Shown piece after piece: positions 16,011 to 24,564 of a stretch of DNA of 64,000 bases; within the stretch, counting starts at the first letter, position 1, and the number at the start of each line of letters is the position of its first letter. A model generated the notes under the pieces. The model was given only the letters and a program-made list of their open reading frames with translations, was not told the DNA's origin and did not search any database. This DNA is from Ottowia sp. SB7-C50 (GTDB lineage Bacteria > Pseudomonadota > Gammaproteobacteria > Burkholderiales > Burkholderiaceae_C): assembly GCF_033110285.1 (NCBI RefSeq), contig NZ_CP136995.1, positions 1,364,001-1,428,000 of the forward strand, written 5' to 3'. The position numbers and the translations under genes were made by a program.

Positions 16011-17087
16011 CTCGATTCCCTTGAACTGTGGACGCAGGTGCAGGACGCGGCGCGGGCGCTGGGGTTTTCGCACGTCGGCGTGGCGGACGTGGACCTGTCG
16101 AGCGCCGAACCCGGCCTGCTGGCCTGGCTGAACAACGGCTTTCATGGTCGCATGGATTACATGGCGGCGCATGGCCTGAAGCGCGCACGCCCGGCCGAGC
16201 TGGTGCCCGGCACCGTGAGCGTGATCACTGCGCGCATGGACTACCTGCCGCGCGATACGCCGCCCGGCTGGCAGGCGGTGGAATTCGACCGCCTGCAGCG
16301 CCCGGGCGAAGGCATCGTGTCGATCTACGCCCGCGGCCGCGACTACCACAAGGTGCTGCGCGCGCGGCTGCAGAAGCTGGCCGATCACATCGCAGACGCC
16401 GTGGGCCCCTTCGGCCACCGCGTGTTCACCGATTCGGCCCCGGTGCTGGAGGCCGAACTGGCCGCGCGCAGCGGCCAGGGCTGGCGCGGCAAGCACACGC
16501 TGGTGCTGTCGCGCGAAGGCGGGTCGATGTTCTTTCTGGGCGAGATCTATGTTGACCTGGCGCTGCCCCGCACCGCGCCGACCAGTGAACACTGTGGGCA
16601 ATGCACGGCCTGCATTGACATCTGCCCCACGCGCGCCATCGTGGCGCCGCACCAGCTGGACGCGCGGCGCTGCATCTCGTACCTGACCATCGAGCACGAC
16701 GGCGCGATTGACGAGGCGCTGCGCCCGCTGATCGGCAACCGCATCTATGGCTGCGACGATTGCCAGCTGGCCTGCCCCTGGAACAAATACGCCCAGCGCA
16801 GCGCGCTGCCCGACTTCGACGTGCGCGACGGCCTGCGCGGCGGCGAGCTGGCGGCGTTGTTCGGCTGGAGCGAAGAAGAATTCCTGCGCCGCACCGAAGG
16901 CGGCCCGATCCGCCGCATTGGCCACGTGCGCTGGCTGCGCAACATCGCCGTGGCGCTGGGCAACGCCCTGGCCGCGCTGCCCGCCGGCGACGCGCGCCGC
17001 GCGCCCTTGCTGGCCGCGCTGCAGGCCCGCGCCGACCACCCGCACGCGCTGGTGCGCGAGCATGTGCAATGGGCGATGGGGCGTTGA
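15990..17087 (+). CDS. queG: Epoxyqueuosine reductase QueG
   Basis: A 365-residue cobalamin- and iron-sulfur-dependent enzyme making queuosine from epoxyqueuosine in tRNA. Two 4Fe-4S motifs are clear: CGQCTACIDICP (about 201-212) with the later CISY, and CDDCQLACPW (about 255-264). The N-terminal family sequence GFSHVGVADVDL and the NNGFHGRMDYM motif precede them. The GTG start shown gives MAGSGAQLDSLELW; a TTG further in (LELWTQVQ) would remove the overlap with tsaE. Divergent from tsaE, so two tRNA-modification genes share one promoter region. Confidence 0.93.
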   Translation: MAGSGAQLDSLELWTQVQDAARALGFSHVGVADVDLSSAEPGLLAWLNNGFHGRMDYMAAHGLKRARPAELVPGTVSVITARMDYLPRDTPPGWQAVEFDRLQRPGEGIVSIYARGRDYHKVLRARLQKLADHIADAVGPFGHRVFTDSAPVLEAELAARSGQGWRGKHTLVLSREGGSMFFLGEIYVDLALPRTAPTSEHCGQCTACIDICPTRAIVAPHQLDARRCISYLTIEHDGAIDEALRPLIGNRIYGCDDCQLACPWNKYAQRSALPDFDVRDGLRGGELAALFGWSEEEFLRRTEGGPIRRIGHVRWLRNIAVALGNALAALPAGDARRAPLLAALQARADHPHALVREHVQWAMGR

Positions 17088-17335
17088 CGACGTCACGGCG
17101 CTGCTGCGATTTTTAAGTGTGGGGCTGGCGCCGCGACTGTGCGGCAAGCTGCCATTTTCATAGCATAGACGATGTGCGTCAACCTGAGGCGGGCAAACGG
17201 AGGGCGCCTTGTCCGACACCGGGGTGCTCATGGTTTGCATAGCATCAATGGCTCGCACCGCCACGCTCAGAAGGCGGTACCCCATTCATCCGCCCGTCGC
17301 CCTGGGTGCCGCGGGCCAATACACAAGGAGCTGCC

Positions 17336-18277
17336 GTGCGCTATACGCTGAGACAAGTCCAACCCCTCTTGACCAAGCCCGAACTCGAACTGTTTCACGC
17401 CAGCCGCGCCGGGGCCGTGAAGGAACTCACCGCACGCCAGCTCGCCAGCAAAGTCACCCGCGCCCGCGCGCTGCGCGACAAGTACCGCGACACCTATCGC
17501 CGCCAGACCGTGGCCACGCGCACCGGCCCCGCCAACGAGCGCAAGCAGATGGGCGGTGAGAACAACCGCACCGAAATCAAGGCCGACATCCTGGCCGACG
17601 TGTTGCAGCGCTTTGAAGCGCAGCATGAAAAGCTGGAAGCGCGCCTGGCCAAGGCGACCACGACGCGCGGCGCCCGTCCGCACAACGCGCCGGGCGTGCC
17701 CGCCAAGCGCACCAACCCCAAGTCGGCGCAGCGCAGCCGCCGCACCACCGGCGATGCCGCGCCGGGCGAGGGCGCTGACTTGGCCATGCGCAACGCCACC
17801 ACCACCAAGCCGCGCCAGGTGGCACGCAAGCAGCGCGCCGCCGACGACCTGGGCTATGCGGTGGTGACCGCGCGCGGCGCCAAGTCGACCCGCGCCGCCA
17901 ACGGCGCCGAGCGCCCGGCGGCCAAGACTGCGGCCAAGAAGGCCACCGCCAAGAAAACGTCTGCCAAGAAAATGCCCGCCACCAAGGCCATCACCGGCGC
18001 CGCCCAGCCTGCCGCCAAGCTGATGAAGCAGGTGCGCTCGGCCGTGGCGCGCCAGCAGCAGGCCGCGCCGGCCGAAGGTACGCCGACCGCACGGCGCGGC
18101 AGCCGCACGCTGGTGGGTGGCTCGGCCAGCGACCTGGCGCAAGGCGCGGTGCCGACCCACATGCCGGCGGCAGCGCAGCGCTACAACCCGTTGAAGGCCG
18201 AGCCGGTCAACAAGAAGATCCACGCATCGGCGCGCGGGCGCAACAAGGTGGTGACGGCCAAGCGCGACGGGCGCTGA
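17336..18277 (+). CDS. Lysine/alanine-rich basic protein with histone H1-like tract
   Basis: A 313-residue, strongly basic protein of unknown function. The N-terminal about 110 residues look helical and charged (MRYTLRQVQPLLTKPELELF; ALRDKYRDTYRRQTVATRTG). The middle carries the Ala/Lys-rich tract AAKTAAKKATAKKTSAKK, which resembles eukaryotic H1 tails and bacterial AlgP/H1-like proteins. The C-terminus is again basic (NKKIHASARGRNKVVTAKRDGR). GTG 17336 is preferred because AAGGAG lies 5 bp upstream. It is monocistronic with a strong terminator. Likely binds nucleic acid, by composition only; there are no cysteines or membrane segments. Confidence 0.75.
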   Translation: MRYTLRQVQPLLTKPELELFHASRAGAVKELTARQLASKVTRARALRDKYRDTYRRQTVATRTGPANERKQMGGENNRTEIKADILADVLQRFEAQHEKLEARLAKATTTRGARPHNAPGVPAKRTNPKSAQRSRRTTGDAAPGEGADLAMRNATTTKPRQVARKQRAADDLGYAVVTARGAKSTRAANGAERPAAKTAAKKATAKKTSAKKMPATKAITGAAQPAAKLMKQVRSAVARQQQAAPAEGTPTARRGSRTLVGGSASDLAQGAVPTHMPAAAQRYNPLKAEPVNKKIHASARGRNKVVTAKRDGR

Positions 18278-18308
18278 TTGGTTCGTATCTGCCCCGTTTG
18301 CACCACAC

Positions 18309-18339
18309 AGCCGCGCGGCGGGCGTCGCGCGGCTTTTTG
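18309..18339 (+). terminator. Rho-independent terminator after the basic protein gene
   Basis: AGCCGCGCG and CGCGCGGCT form a perfect 9-bp stem with an 8-nt loop, followed directly by TTTTGTTGTT. It lies 31 bp past the stop codon. Confidence 0.85.
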
Positions 18340-18350
18340 TTGTTCAAATC

Positions 18351-18402
18351 GTGCGCTGGCGCTCAACTGGCAAGCGCATTTAGCTATTCAAACGATAGCA
18401 AA
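18351..18402 (-). repeat. Family A repeat downstream of the AEC transporter gene
   Basis: On minus GTTTGAATAGCTAAATGCGC then TTGCCAGTTGAGCGCCAGCGCAC. Between the terminator at 18309-18339 and the AEC gene end. Confidence 0.7.
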
Positions 18403-18404
18403 CA

Positions 18405-19322
18405 TCACCCCGGCAAGCCTCGCAACACCCCCAGCGCGAAGGGCAGGCTCACCATGCCCAGCACGGTCGACAGCGTGACCAGCCCTGCCACGTAAGGCCC
18501 GTTGTAGCCCATGCGCGCGGCCAGCACGTAGCAGGTCGATGCGGTGGGCAGCGCCGAAAAGATGAGCAGCACCATGGTCTCGTCCGCGCCCAGCCGGAAG
18601 GCGCGCGCCAGCAGCCACGCGGCCACCGGCATCAGCAAGTGGCGGATGGTGAGCACGCCCACGCTCAGGGTCTTGCCGCTGGCCAGGCTCTGAAACTGCA
18701 TGCCCGCGCCGGCCGACATCAGCCCCAGCGCGATGGACGCCGCGCCGATGCGGGTGACCGTGGGCACCAGCCATTCCGGCATCGTGAACCCGGCCAGGTT
18801 GGCCAGCAGGCCCGACGCCGTGGCCAGGATCAGCGGATTGCGCGCCAGCTCGCCCAGAAAGCCGCGCCCCGCGTGGCGCGCCATGGGCCACACGGCGCCG
18901 ATGTTGCACAGCGGCACGCACACGCCGATCAGCACGGCCACCAGTTGCAGGCCCTGCGCGCCGCCCAGCCGCTCGGCCAACGCCAGGCCGATGAACGAGT
19001 TGAAGCGGAACGCCACCTGCGCGCTGGCGGCGTGGTCGCGCAGGTCGATGCGCCCGCGCAGGCCCGGCAGACGCGGCAGCGCATAGGCCAGCATGATGCC
19101 GGTGGCGACCAGCCCCAGGCCGGCGCCGATCAGGCTCGACGCCGCGCGCACGTCCAGCGGCGTGCGCACGATGGACTGGAACAGCAGCACCGGAAACAGG
19201 AAGTAATAGACCAATGCCTCTGCCGACTGCCAGACCGGGCGATTGAGCGCGGTATGGCGGCACAGCAGGTAGCCGATCAGGATCAGCGAAAAGTCCGGAA
19301 AGAGCAGTTGGGCGTAGTACAC
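18405..19322 (-). CDS. AEC (auxin efflux carrier) family transporter
   Basis: A 305-residue integral membrane permease of the AEC superfamily, whose bacterial members move malate or other carboxylates. There are roughly ten hydrophobic helices, beginning LLFPDFSLILIGYLLCR and ending VAGLVTLSTVLGMVSLPFALGVL. Family features include FRFNSFIGLALAERLGG and NPLILATASGLLANL. A GTG start at 19322 (MYYAQLLFPDFS) fits the family N-terminus; an in-frame upstream extension is hydrophilic and lacks a ribosome site. It is divergent from a Bug solute-binding protein, which hints at carboxylate transport but does not prove it. Confidence 0.82.
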   Translation of the reverse strand: MYYAQLLFPDFSLILIGYLLCRHTALNRPVWQSAEALVYYFLFPVLLFQSIVRTPLDVRAASSLIGAGLGLVATGIMLAYALPRLPGLRGRIDLRDHAASAQVAFRFNSFIGLALAERLGGAQGLQLVAVLIGVCVPLCNIGAVWPMARHAGRGFLGELARNPLILATASGLLANLAGFTMPEWLVPTVTRIGAASIALGLMSAGAGMQFQSLASGKTLSVGVLTIRHLLMPVAAWLLARAFRLGADETMVLLIFSALPTASTCYVLAARMGYNGPYVAGLVTLSTVLGMVSLPFALGVLRGLPG

Positions 19323-19453
19323 GGCGGCAGAGCATAACGGGCCTGCGGGTAATCCCTTGCAATTAGCGGGCTGCCGTGCGGAACCAGCGCCATCGTTTCG
19401 CCGTCTAATCGCGGTTTCGTGTTTAAGCAAGACTAACAAGGAGTTTTCCGACG

Positions 19454-20425
19454 ATGCAACGCCGTCACCTGATCGCGCTCGCCGCCACTGTCGCTACCTT
19501 TACTGCCGGCAGTGCCTTTGCCCAGGCCTGGCCTGCCAAGCCCATCCGCCTGATCGTGCCCTTTGCCGCGGGCGGCACCACCGACATCATTGCCCGCGTG
19601 GTCGCTGAGCCGCTGGGCCGCGAACTGGGCCAGCCGGTGGTGGTCGACAACAAGGGCGGCGCGGGCGGCGCCATTGGCGCGACCGAAGCCGCGCGTGCCG
19701 CGGCCGACGGCTACACGCTGAGCGTGGCCACGGTGTCGACCACGGCCGCCAACCCGGCCATCAACCCCAAGATCCAGTACGACCCGGTGGGCGACTTCAT
19801 GCCGGTGATCAACATCGCCGCCACGCCCAACATCATCGCGGTGCACCCCAGCTTCGCGGCCAAGAACTACAAGGACTTCGCCGCGCTGGTCAAGCAGCAG
19901 CCGGGCAAGTTCAGCTATGCGTCGTCGGGCACCGGCGGCATCGGCCACCTGCAGATGGAGCTGTACAAGAGCCTGACCGGCATGTTCGTCACCCACATCG
20001 CCTACCGCGGCGCCGGCCCGGCGCTGAACGACGTGGTGGCGGGCCAGGTGCCCATCATCTTCGACAACGTGCCGTCGTCGCTGCCCTTCATCAAGACCGG
20101 CAAGCTGGTACCCATCGTGGTGGCCGCGCCGCAGCGCCTGAAGGACCTGCCCGACACGCCCACCTTCAAGGAAGTGGGCCTGGAGCCGGTGAACCGCATG
20201 GCCTACTATGGCATCCTGGCGCCCAAGGGCACGCCCAAGGACGTGGTCGACAGGGTGAACGCGGCGGCCAAGAAGGTGCTGCAGGATCCGGCGGTGAAAA
20301 AGCGCATCGAAGAGACCGGTTCGTTCATCATCGCCAACTCGCCCGACGAGTTTGCCAAGCAGATCAAGGACGAACTGGCCGTCTACAAGCAGGTGGTGGC
20401 CAAGCAGAAGCTGACGCTGCAGTAA
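19454..20425 (+). CDS. Bug-family (TTT) periplasmic solute-binding protein
   Basis: A 323-residue secreted binding protein of the Bug family, found in large numbers in Burkholderiales and usually binding carboxylates. The signal peptide ends near AGSAFAQA. The hallmark AWPAKPIRLIVPFAAGGTTD, the ligand-loop GQPVVVDNKGGAGGAIG and YASSGTGGIGHLQMEL are present. No TctA/TctB membrane genes are adjacent, so it is an orphan binding protein. A strong terminator follows at 20441-20480. It is divergent from the AEC transporter. Confidence 0.9.
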   Translation: MQRRHLIALAATVATFTAGSAFAQAWPAKPIRLIVPFAAGGTTDIIARVVAEPLGRELGQPVVVDNKGGAGGAIGATEAARAAADGYTLSVATVSTTAANPAINPKIQYDPVGDFMPVINIAATPNIIAVHPSFAAKNYKDFAALVKQQPGKFSYASSGTGGIGHLQMELYKSLTGMFVTHIAYRGAGPALNDVVAGQVPIIFDNVPSSLPFIKTGKLVPIVVAAPQRLKDLPDTPTFKEVGLEPVNRMAYYGILAPKGTPKDVVDRVNAAAKKVLQDPAVKKRIEETGSFIIANSPDEFAKQIKDELAVYKQVVAKQKLTLQ

Positions 20426-20440
20426 ACTCTGCGCTCGCAC

Positions 20441-20480
20441 AAAAACCCGCCGTGGCCCGCGCCCGGCGGGTTTTTTTTTT
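20441..20480 (+). terminator. Rho-independent terminator
   Basis: CCCGCCG and CGGCGGG form the stem, preceded by AAAAA and followed by ten T residues, so it can act in both directions. It lies 16 bp past the Bug gene stop. Confidence 0.9.
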
Positions 20481-20556
20481 GCTATCAGAAAATGAATCAC
20501 CCGCAGCGGCGGCGCGCGCGCCTGACGCAGCGGGTGCGCTTTGGTATCTTCGCCGC

Positions 20557-21501
20557 GTGACCGCCGCTTCGCCCGCCGCTCCTTTTACCGACGCCAGCAT
20601 CGACGCCTTCATCGACGCCCTGTGGCTGGAGGACGGCCTGTCGCCCAACACGCTGGCCGCCTACCGGCGCGACCTGACGCTGTACGCGCAGTGGCTGGCC
20701 GCTGAAGACGGCCTCAAGCTGCCGCAGACGCAGGAGCAACACCTCAACGCCTACATGGGCGTGCGCGCCAAGGTCAGGCATGAACGCGACCAGGGCAAGG
20801 CCACGTCGGCCAACCGGCGCCTGACGGTGTTCAAGCGCTACTTCCGCTGGGCGCTGCGCGAAAGGCTGATCAGCGCCGACCCCACGCTGAAGCTGCTGAC
20901 CGCCAGGCAGCCATTGCGCGTGCCCAAGACGCTGAGCGAAGCCCAGGTCGAGGCGCTGCTGGCCGCGCCCGACACCGACACGCCGCTGGGCCTGCGCGAC
21001 CGCACCATGCTGGAGCTGATGTACGCCAGCGGCCTGCGCGTCAGCGAGCTGGTGTCGCTCAAGACCTTCGACGTCGCCTTTGCCGACGGCGTGCTGCGCG
21101 TGCTGGGCAAGGGCAGCAAGGAGCGCCTGGTGCCCTTTGGTGAAGAAGCACGCGACTGGCTGCAGCGCTATGTTTCAGAGAGCAGGCCCGCCTTGCTGGG
21201 CCAGCGCCAGACCGAGGCGCTGTTCGTCACCAGCGCCGGCCGCACGCCCGGCACGGCGATGTCGCGCGTGATGTTCTGGACCCTGGTCAAGCGTTATGCG
21301 CGCCAGGCCGGCATCCATACGCCGCTGTCGCCGCACACGCTGCGCCACGCCTTCGCCACACACCTGCTCAACCACGGCGCCGACCTGCGCGCCGTGCAGA
21401 TGCTGCTGGGCCACGCCGACATCTCGACCACCACCATCTACACCCACATCGCGCGCGAGCGGCTGAAAGACCTGCACGCCAGGCACCACCCGCGGGGGTG
21501 A
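20557..21501 (+). CDS. xerD: Tyrosine recombinase XerD
   Basis: A 314-residue site-specific recombinase that with XerC resolves chromosome dimers at dif. The N-terminal SAM-like core-binding domain (ALWLEDGLSPNTLAAYRRDL, about 16-35) is followed by the catalytic domain. Catalytic residues are visible in SGLRVSELV (Arg), HTLRHAFATHLL (His-x-x-Arg), LLGHADIS (His) and the Tyr nucleophile in IYTHIARERL. The GTG start gives VTAASPAAPFTDAS; a longer in-frame start would read through the preceding terminator. It is the chromosomal housekeeping type by length and sequence, not an integrase. Confidence 0.9.
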   Translation: MTAASPAAPFTDASIDAFIDALWLEDGLSPNTLAAYRRDLTLYAQWLAAEDGLKLPQTQEQHLNAYMGVRAKVRHERDQGKATSANRRLTVFKRYFRWALRERLISADPTLKLLTARQPLRVPKTLSEAQVEALLAAPDTDTPLGLRDRTMLELMYASGLRVSELVSLKTFDVAFADGVLRVLGKGSKERLVPFGEEARDWLQRYVSESRPALLGQRQTEALFVTSAGRTPGTAMSRVMFWTLVKRYARQAGIHTPLSPHTLRHAFATHLLNHGADLRAVQMLLGHADISTTTIYTHIARERLKDLHARHHPRG

Positions 21502-21565
21502 GACGTTCCGCACCGGCAGCGGGCGCGCCAGCGCTTCTTCGCCGACGCTGGCGCACAATCGCCGC

Positions 21566-22555
21566 ATGACTTCATTGACCCGTTTCATCACTCGCCGCGC
21601 CAGCCTGGTCGCGGCGGCCGCGCTGGCGCTGACCCCCGCGCTCACGCAAGCCCAGTCCTGGCCCGCCAAGCCGATCAAGATCACCGTCGCCTATCCGCCC
21701 GGTGGTGTGGCCGACAGCGTGGCGCGCCTGCTGGCCGACCGGCTGGCGCCGGTGCTCGGCCAGAGCGTGCTGGTCGACAACAAGGCCGGCGCCAGCGGCA
21801 CCATCGGCATGGACGCTGTGGCCAAGGCGCCGCCGGACGGCTACAGCTTCGGCTTTTCGGCCATCAGCCCGCTGGTGCTCAACCCGCACCTGGGCAAGTC
21901 GCCGTTTGATCCGGCCAAGGACATCGTTCCGGTGGTCAGCGTGATCGCTTCGCCGGTGCTGCTGCTGGGCACCTCGGCACTGCCCGCACGCGACTTCAAG
22001 GAACTGGTCGCTGCGGCCAAGGCCCGCCCAGGCGCCGTACGCTGGGCCACGTCGGGGCCGGCGTCGCTGGGCCACATCGTGCTGGAGCAAGTCAAGTCGG
22101 GCGCGGGCGCCGACATTACCCACGTGCCCTACAAAGGGGGCGGGCAGCAGATCAACGACGCGCTGGGCGGCCAGTTTGAGGTGCTGAGCGTGAACGCCGG
22201 CCCGGCCGTCATGGGGCACATCAAGTCCGGCAAGCTGAAGCCGCTGGCCGTGGGCGCCCCCGGGCGGCTGGAGGAACTGCCCGCCGTGCCCACGCTGGCC
22301 GAGCTGGGCCTGCCCGCCGCCAACCTGGCGTCGGTGTTCGGTCTGTTCGCGCCCGCCGGCACGCCGCCTGCCGTCATCGAGCGCCTGAACACCGAGGTGA
22401 ACAAGCTGCTGAAGGACAAGGACGTGCGCCAGAAGATCGAAGCCGCCGACAACGTGCCCACCGGTGGCAGCGCGGCCGACTTTGCCAGGTTCATCGCCGC
22501 CGAATCGGCCAGCAACGCGCGCATCATCAAGGCGGCGTCGATCAAGGCAGACTGA
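21566..22555 (+). CDS. Bug-family (TTT) periplasmic solute-binding protein
   Basis: A 329-residue binding protein with a signal peptide ending near LTQAQS, the hallmark SWPAKPIKITVAYPPGGVAD, VLVDNKAGASGTIG, and WATSGPASLGHIVLEQ. It diverges from the Bug protein at 19454, so it is not a recent tandem copy. No membrane subunits or enzymes flank it that would indicate the ligand. A dispersed-repeat copy lies just after the stop (22562-22612). Confidence 0.9.
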   Translation: MTSLTRFITRRASLVAAAALALTPALTQAQSWPAKPIKITVAYPPGGVADSVARLLADRLAPVLGQSVLVDNKAGASGTIGMDAVAKAPPDGYSFGFSAISPLVLNPHLGKSPFDPAKDIVPVVSVIASPVLLLGTSALPARDFKELVAAAKARPGAVRWATSGPASLGHIVLEQVKSGAGADITHVPYKGGGQQINDALGGQFEVLSVNAGPAVMGHIKSGKLKPLAVGAPGRLEELPAVPTLAELGLPAANLASVFGLFAPAGTPPAVIERLNTEVNKLLKDKDVRQKIEAADNVPTGGSAADFARFIAAESASNARIIKAASIKAD

Positions 22556-22561
22556 CGGCTT

Positions 22562-22612
22562 GCTTCATAAAATATAGCAAATAACGCAGGCTGGACAAGC
22601 GCAGGTCGCCTG
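22562..22612 (+). repeat. Family A repeat after the second Bug gene
   Basis: GCTTCATAAAATATAGCAAA then TAACGCAGGCTGGACAAGCGCAGG. Intergenic. Confidence 0.65.
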
Positions 22613-22640
22613 TTTCATCAAGACTTCAGCGGCTCACGAC

Positions 22641-23849
22641 ATGGAAACCGTCGCTCCCTGGCTCTCGCAACCGGCGCTGCAGGCCGCGCTTCTGGCCGCC
22701 GCCGGCGCGCTGGCCTACTGGCTGAAGGACGTGCCCGGCCTCATCCTGCGCTGGGCACGGCGCTTTTTCGTCAGCACGCTCACCGTCGATTCGCGCGACG
22801 ACTTCCTGTTTCCGGCGCTGGTCGAATACATGGACCAGCACCCCGGACTGCGCGGCGTCAACCAGTTCACCGCGCGCAGCGTGCGGCGCGGCACCGAATA
22901 CCAGAGCCTGGCTGAAGACCTGCGCAACGGCCAGCTGCCACGCGCATATCTGTCGCCGGGTGAGGGCGTGCACATCCTGCGCGCGGACGGCCGCTGGCTG
23001 TGGCTGCGCCGCGACCTGCAGGTGACCCAGAGCGTGTTCGAGAAAGTGAGCCTGTCCACGCTGGGCCGCTCGCCGCGCTATCTGGAAGGCTTCCTGCAGG
23101 CCGCCATCGACGCCCGCGCCGCGCGCGAGACCGACACGCTGTCGGTCTACATCCCCAACCCCTTCCACGGCGGCGACTGGATGCGCGCGCGCCTCGGGTC
23201 ACGCCGGCCGCTGGCGTCGGTGGTGCTCAAGGCGGGGCAGGGCGAAGCGCTGCTGGCCGATCTGGAAAACTTTTTCCGCAGCCGCGAGCGCTATGCCACG
23301 CTGGGCATACCGTGGCGGCGCGGCTACCTGCTGTACGGCCCGCCCGGCACCGGCAAGACCTCGCTCGTCACCGCGCTGGCCAGCGAACTGCGGCTGAACG
23401 TGTGCACCCTCAGCCTGGCCAGCCCCATCGTCACCGACGAGAAGATCCACACCCTGCTGGCCTCGGTGCCCCAGCGCTCGCTGCTGCTGATCGAGGACGT
23501 CGACGCCTTCTTCCGCGAACGCGACGCCGCGCACGCGCAGGTCAAGCTGTCGTTCAGCGGCTTTCTCAACGCGCTGGACGGCGTGGCCACGCAAGAAGGC
23601 ACCGTGCTGTTCATGACCACCAACCACATCGAACGGCTCGACCCCGCCCTGATCCGCGCCGGCCGCATCGACGAGCGGGTTGAACTGGGCTATGCAGACG
23701 AGGAACAGTTGCGCCGGCTGTACCGAAAGTTCCACGACGACCCCGCGGCGGCCGACGCCTTCGCGCGCGAGAAAGCCGGGCAGAACCTGTCGCCGGCGGC
23801 GGTGCAGGGGGAGTTGATGAAGCGGTTTGGGGCGGCTGCAAGGCCGTGA
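22641..23849 (+). CDS. BCS1-like AAA ATPase
   Basis: A 402-residue protein with one N-terminal transmembrane helix (about 10-28), a BCS1_N-like region (about 45-215; EYQSLAEDL, WLWLRRDLQV) and a classical AAA module. Walker A is YGPPGTGKT (232-240), Walker B LLLIEDVDAFF (281-291), the sensor region LFMTTNHIERLDPALIRAGR, and GRIDERVEL the arginine-finger region. Mitochondrial BCS1 translocates folded Rieske protein across the inner membrane; bacterial homologues are membrane-tethered and mostly uncharacterised. It appears monocistronic, with no Rieske or cytochrome bc1 genes nearby. Family assignment is confident, role unknown. Confidence 0.8.
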   Translation: METVAPWLSQPALQAALLAAAGALAYWLKDVPGLILRWARRFFVSTLTVDSRDDFLFPALVEYMDQHPGLRGVNQFTARSVRRGTEYQSLAEDLRNGQLPRAYLSPGEGVHILRADGRWLWLRRDLQVTQSVFEKVSLSTLGRSPRYLEGFLQAAIDARAARETDTLSVYIPNPFHGGDWMRARLGSRRPLASVVLKAGQGEALLADLENFFRSRERYATLGIPWRRGYLLYGPPGTGKTSLVTALASELRLNVCTLSLASPIVTDEKIHTLLASVPQRSLLLIEDVDAFFRERDAAHAQVKLSFSGFLNALDGVATQEGTVLFMTTNHIERLDPALIRAGRIDERVELGYADEEQLRRLYRKFHDDPAAADAFAREKAGQNLSPAAVQGELMKRFGAAARP

Positions 23850-23959
23850 CCGGCCGGGCCTTGCGGGCTGCTGGCCATCCATCTCTACCGGAGGGCCGGT
23901 TCAGGGCGCGCAGATGGCGGGCGCGGTTGCGTTGCGCCAGCTTCGCGCCCGCCGTCTGA

Positions 23960-24448
23960 TCAGGCGTGCTTGTCCGGCTTTGCGCTGGGCGGCTGCACCG
24001 ACCACTTCGGCGGCTCGTCGTTGCCGCTGTCCTCATCGCGCTCGGCATCGTCGAACGTGGCGTGCACCTTGCCCGCCGCGTGGTGCACGGGCGCGTAGAT
24101 GGCGTACAGGCGCATCGGCTCGTTGCCGGTGTTGACGACGTCGTGCCAAGTGCCCGCGGGCACGGTGATGCACCAGCCGTCTTCGACGTCCTGCACGAAG
24201 TCCAGCTTGTCCTTGGCGGGGCCCATCTTGCATTGGCCTTGGCCAGCGTCCAGGCGCAGGAACTGGTCGGTGTCGGGGTGCACTTCCAGGCCGATGGACT
24301 GGCCGGGTTCGATGGACATCAGCGTGACCTGCAGGTATTTGCCGCTCCAGGCCACGGTGCGGTAGTTGGCGTTGTCCTTGGTGGCGGTTTCGATGTCGAA
24401 GGCGTTGGGCTTCGGGCCGATGTCCTGGACGACGGGTTTCTGGGGCAT
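23960..24448 (-). CDS. Cupin-domain protein
   Basis: A 162-residue single-domain cupin. Motif 1 is approximated by GLEVHPDTDQFLRLDAGQGQ (histidine, aspartate and glutamine in the metal-site positions) and motif 2 by VPAGTWHDVVNTG. The C-terminal tail is acidic and disordered (DDAERDEDSGNDEPPKW). ATG 24448 has GGAG 7 bp upstream. Small cupins of this type often carry a mononuclear metal and act on small metabolites; the substrate is not evident here. Followed on the same strand by nothing within reach, and preceded by the DUF455 gene. Confidence 0.82.
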   Translation of the reverse strand: MPQKPVVQDIGPKPNAFDIETATKDNANYRTVAWSGKYLQVTLMSIEPGQSIGLEVHPDTDQFLRLDAGQGQCKMGPAKDKLDFVQDVEDGWCITVPAGTWHDVVNTGNEPMRLYAIYAPVHHAAGKVHATFDDAERDEDSGNDEPPKWSVQPPSAKPDKHA

Positions 24449-24564
24449 GAGTGACTCCTTCTTTGAAGTGGCAAGGGGCAGGGGCGACGATCCGGCCGCA
24501 GGGCGCGGGCGTCGGCAAAGGGCCATCGTAGCCGCTGGCGCGCGGCGCGGGCCGGCGATGCGGT

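Noticed and set aside
15489..17285. 598-codon extension of tsaE through queG
   Set aside because: Residues before the TTG at 16010 are antisense to QueG and unlike TsaE, which is about 150-175 residues.
18700..19086. Plus-strand frames opposite the AEC transporter
   Set aside because: No start signals or family sequence; shadows of the minus-strand gene.
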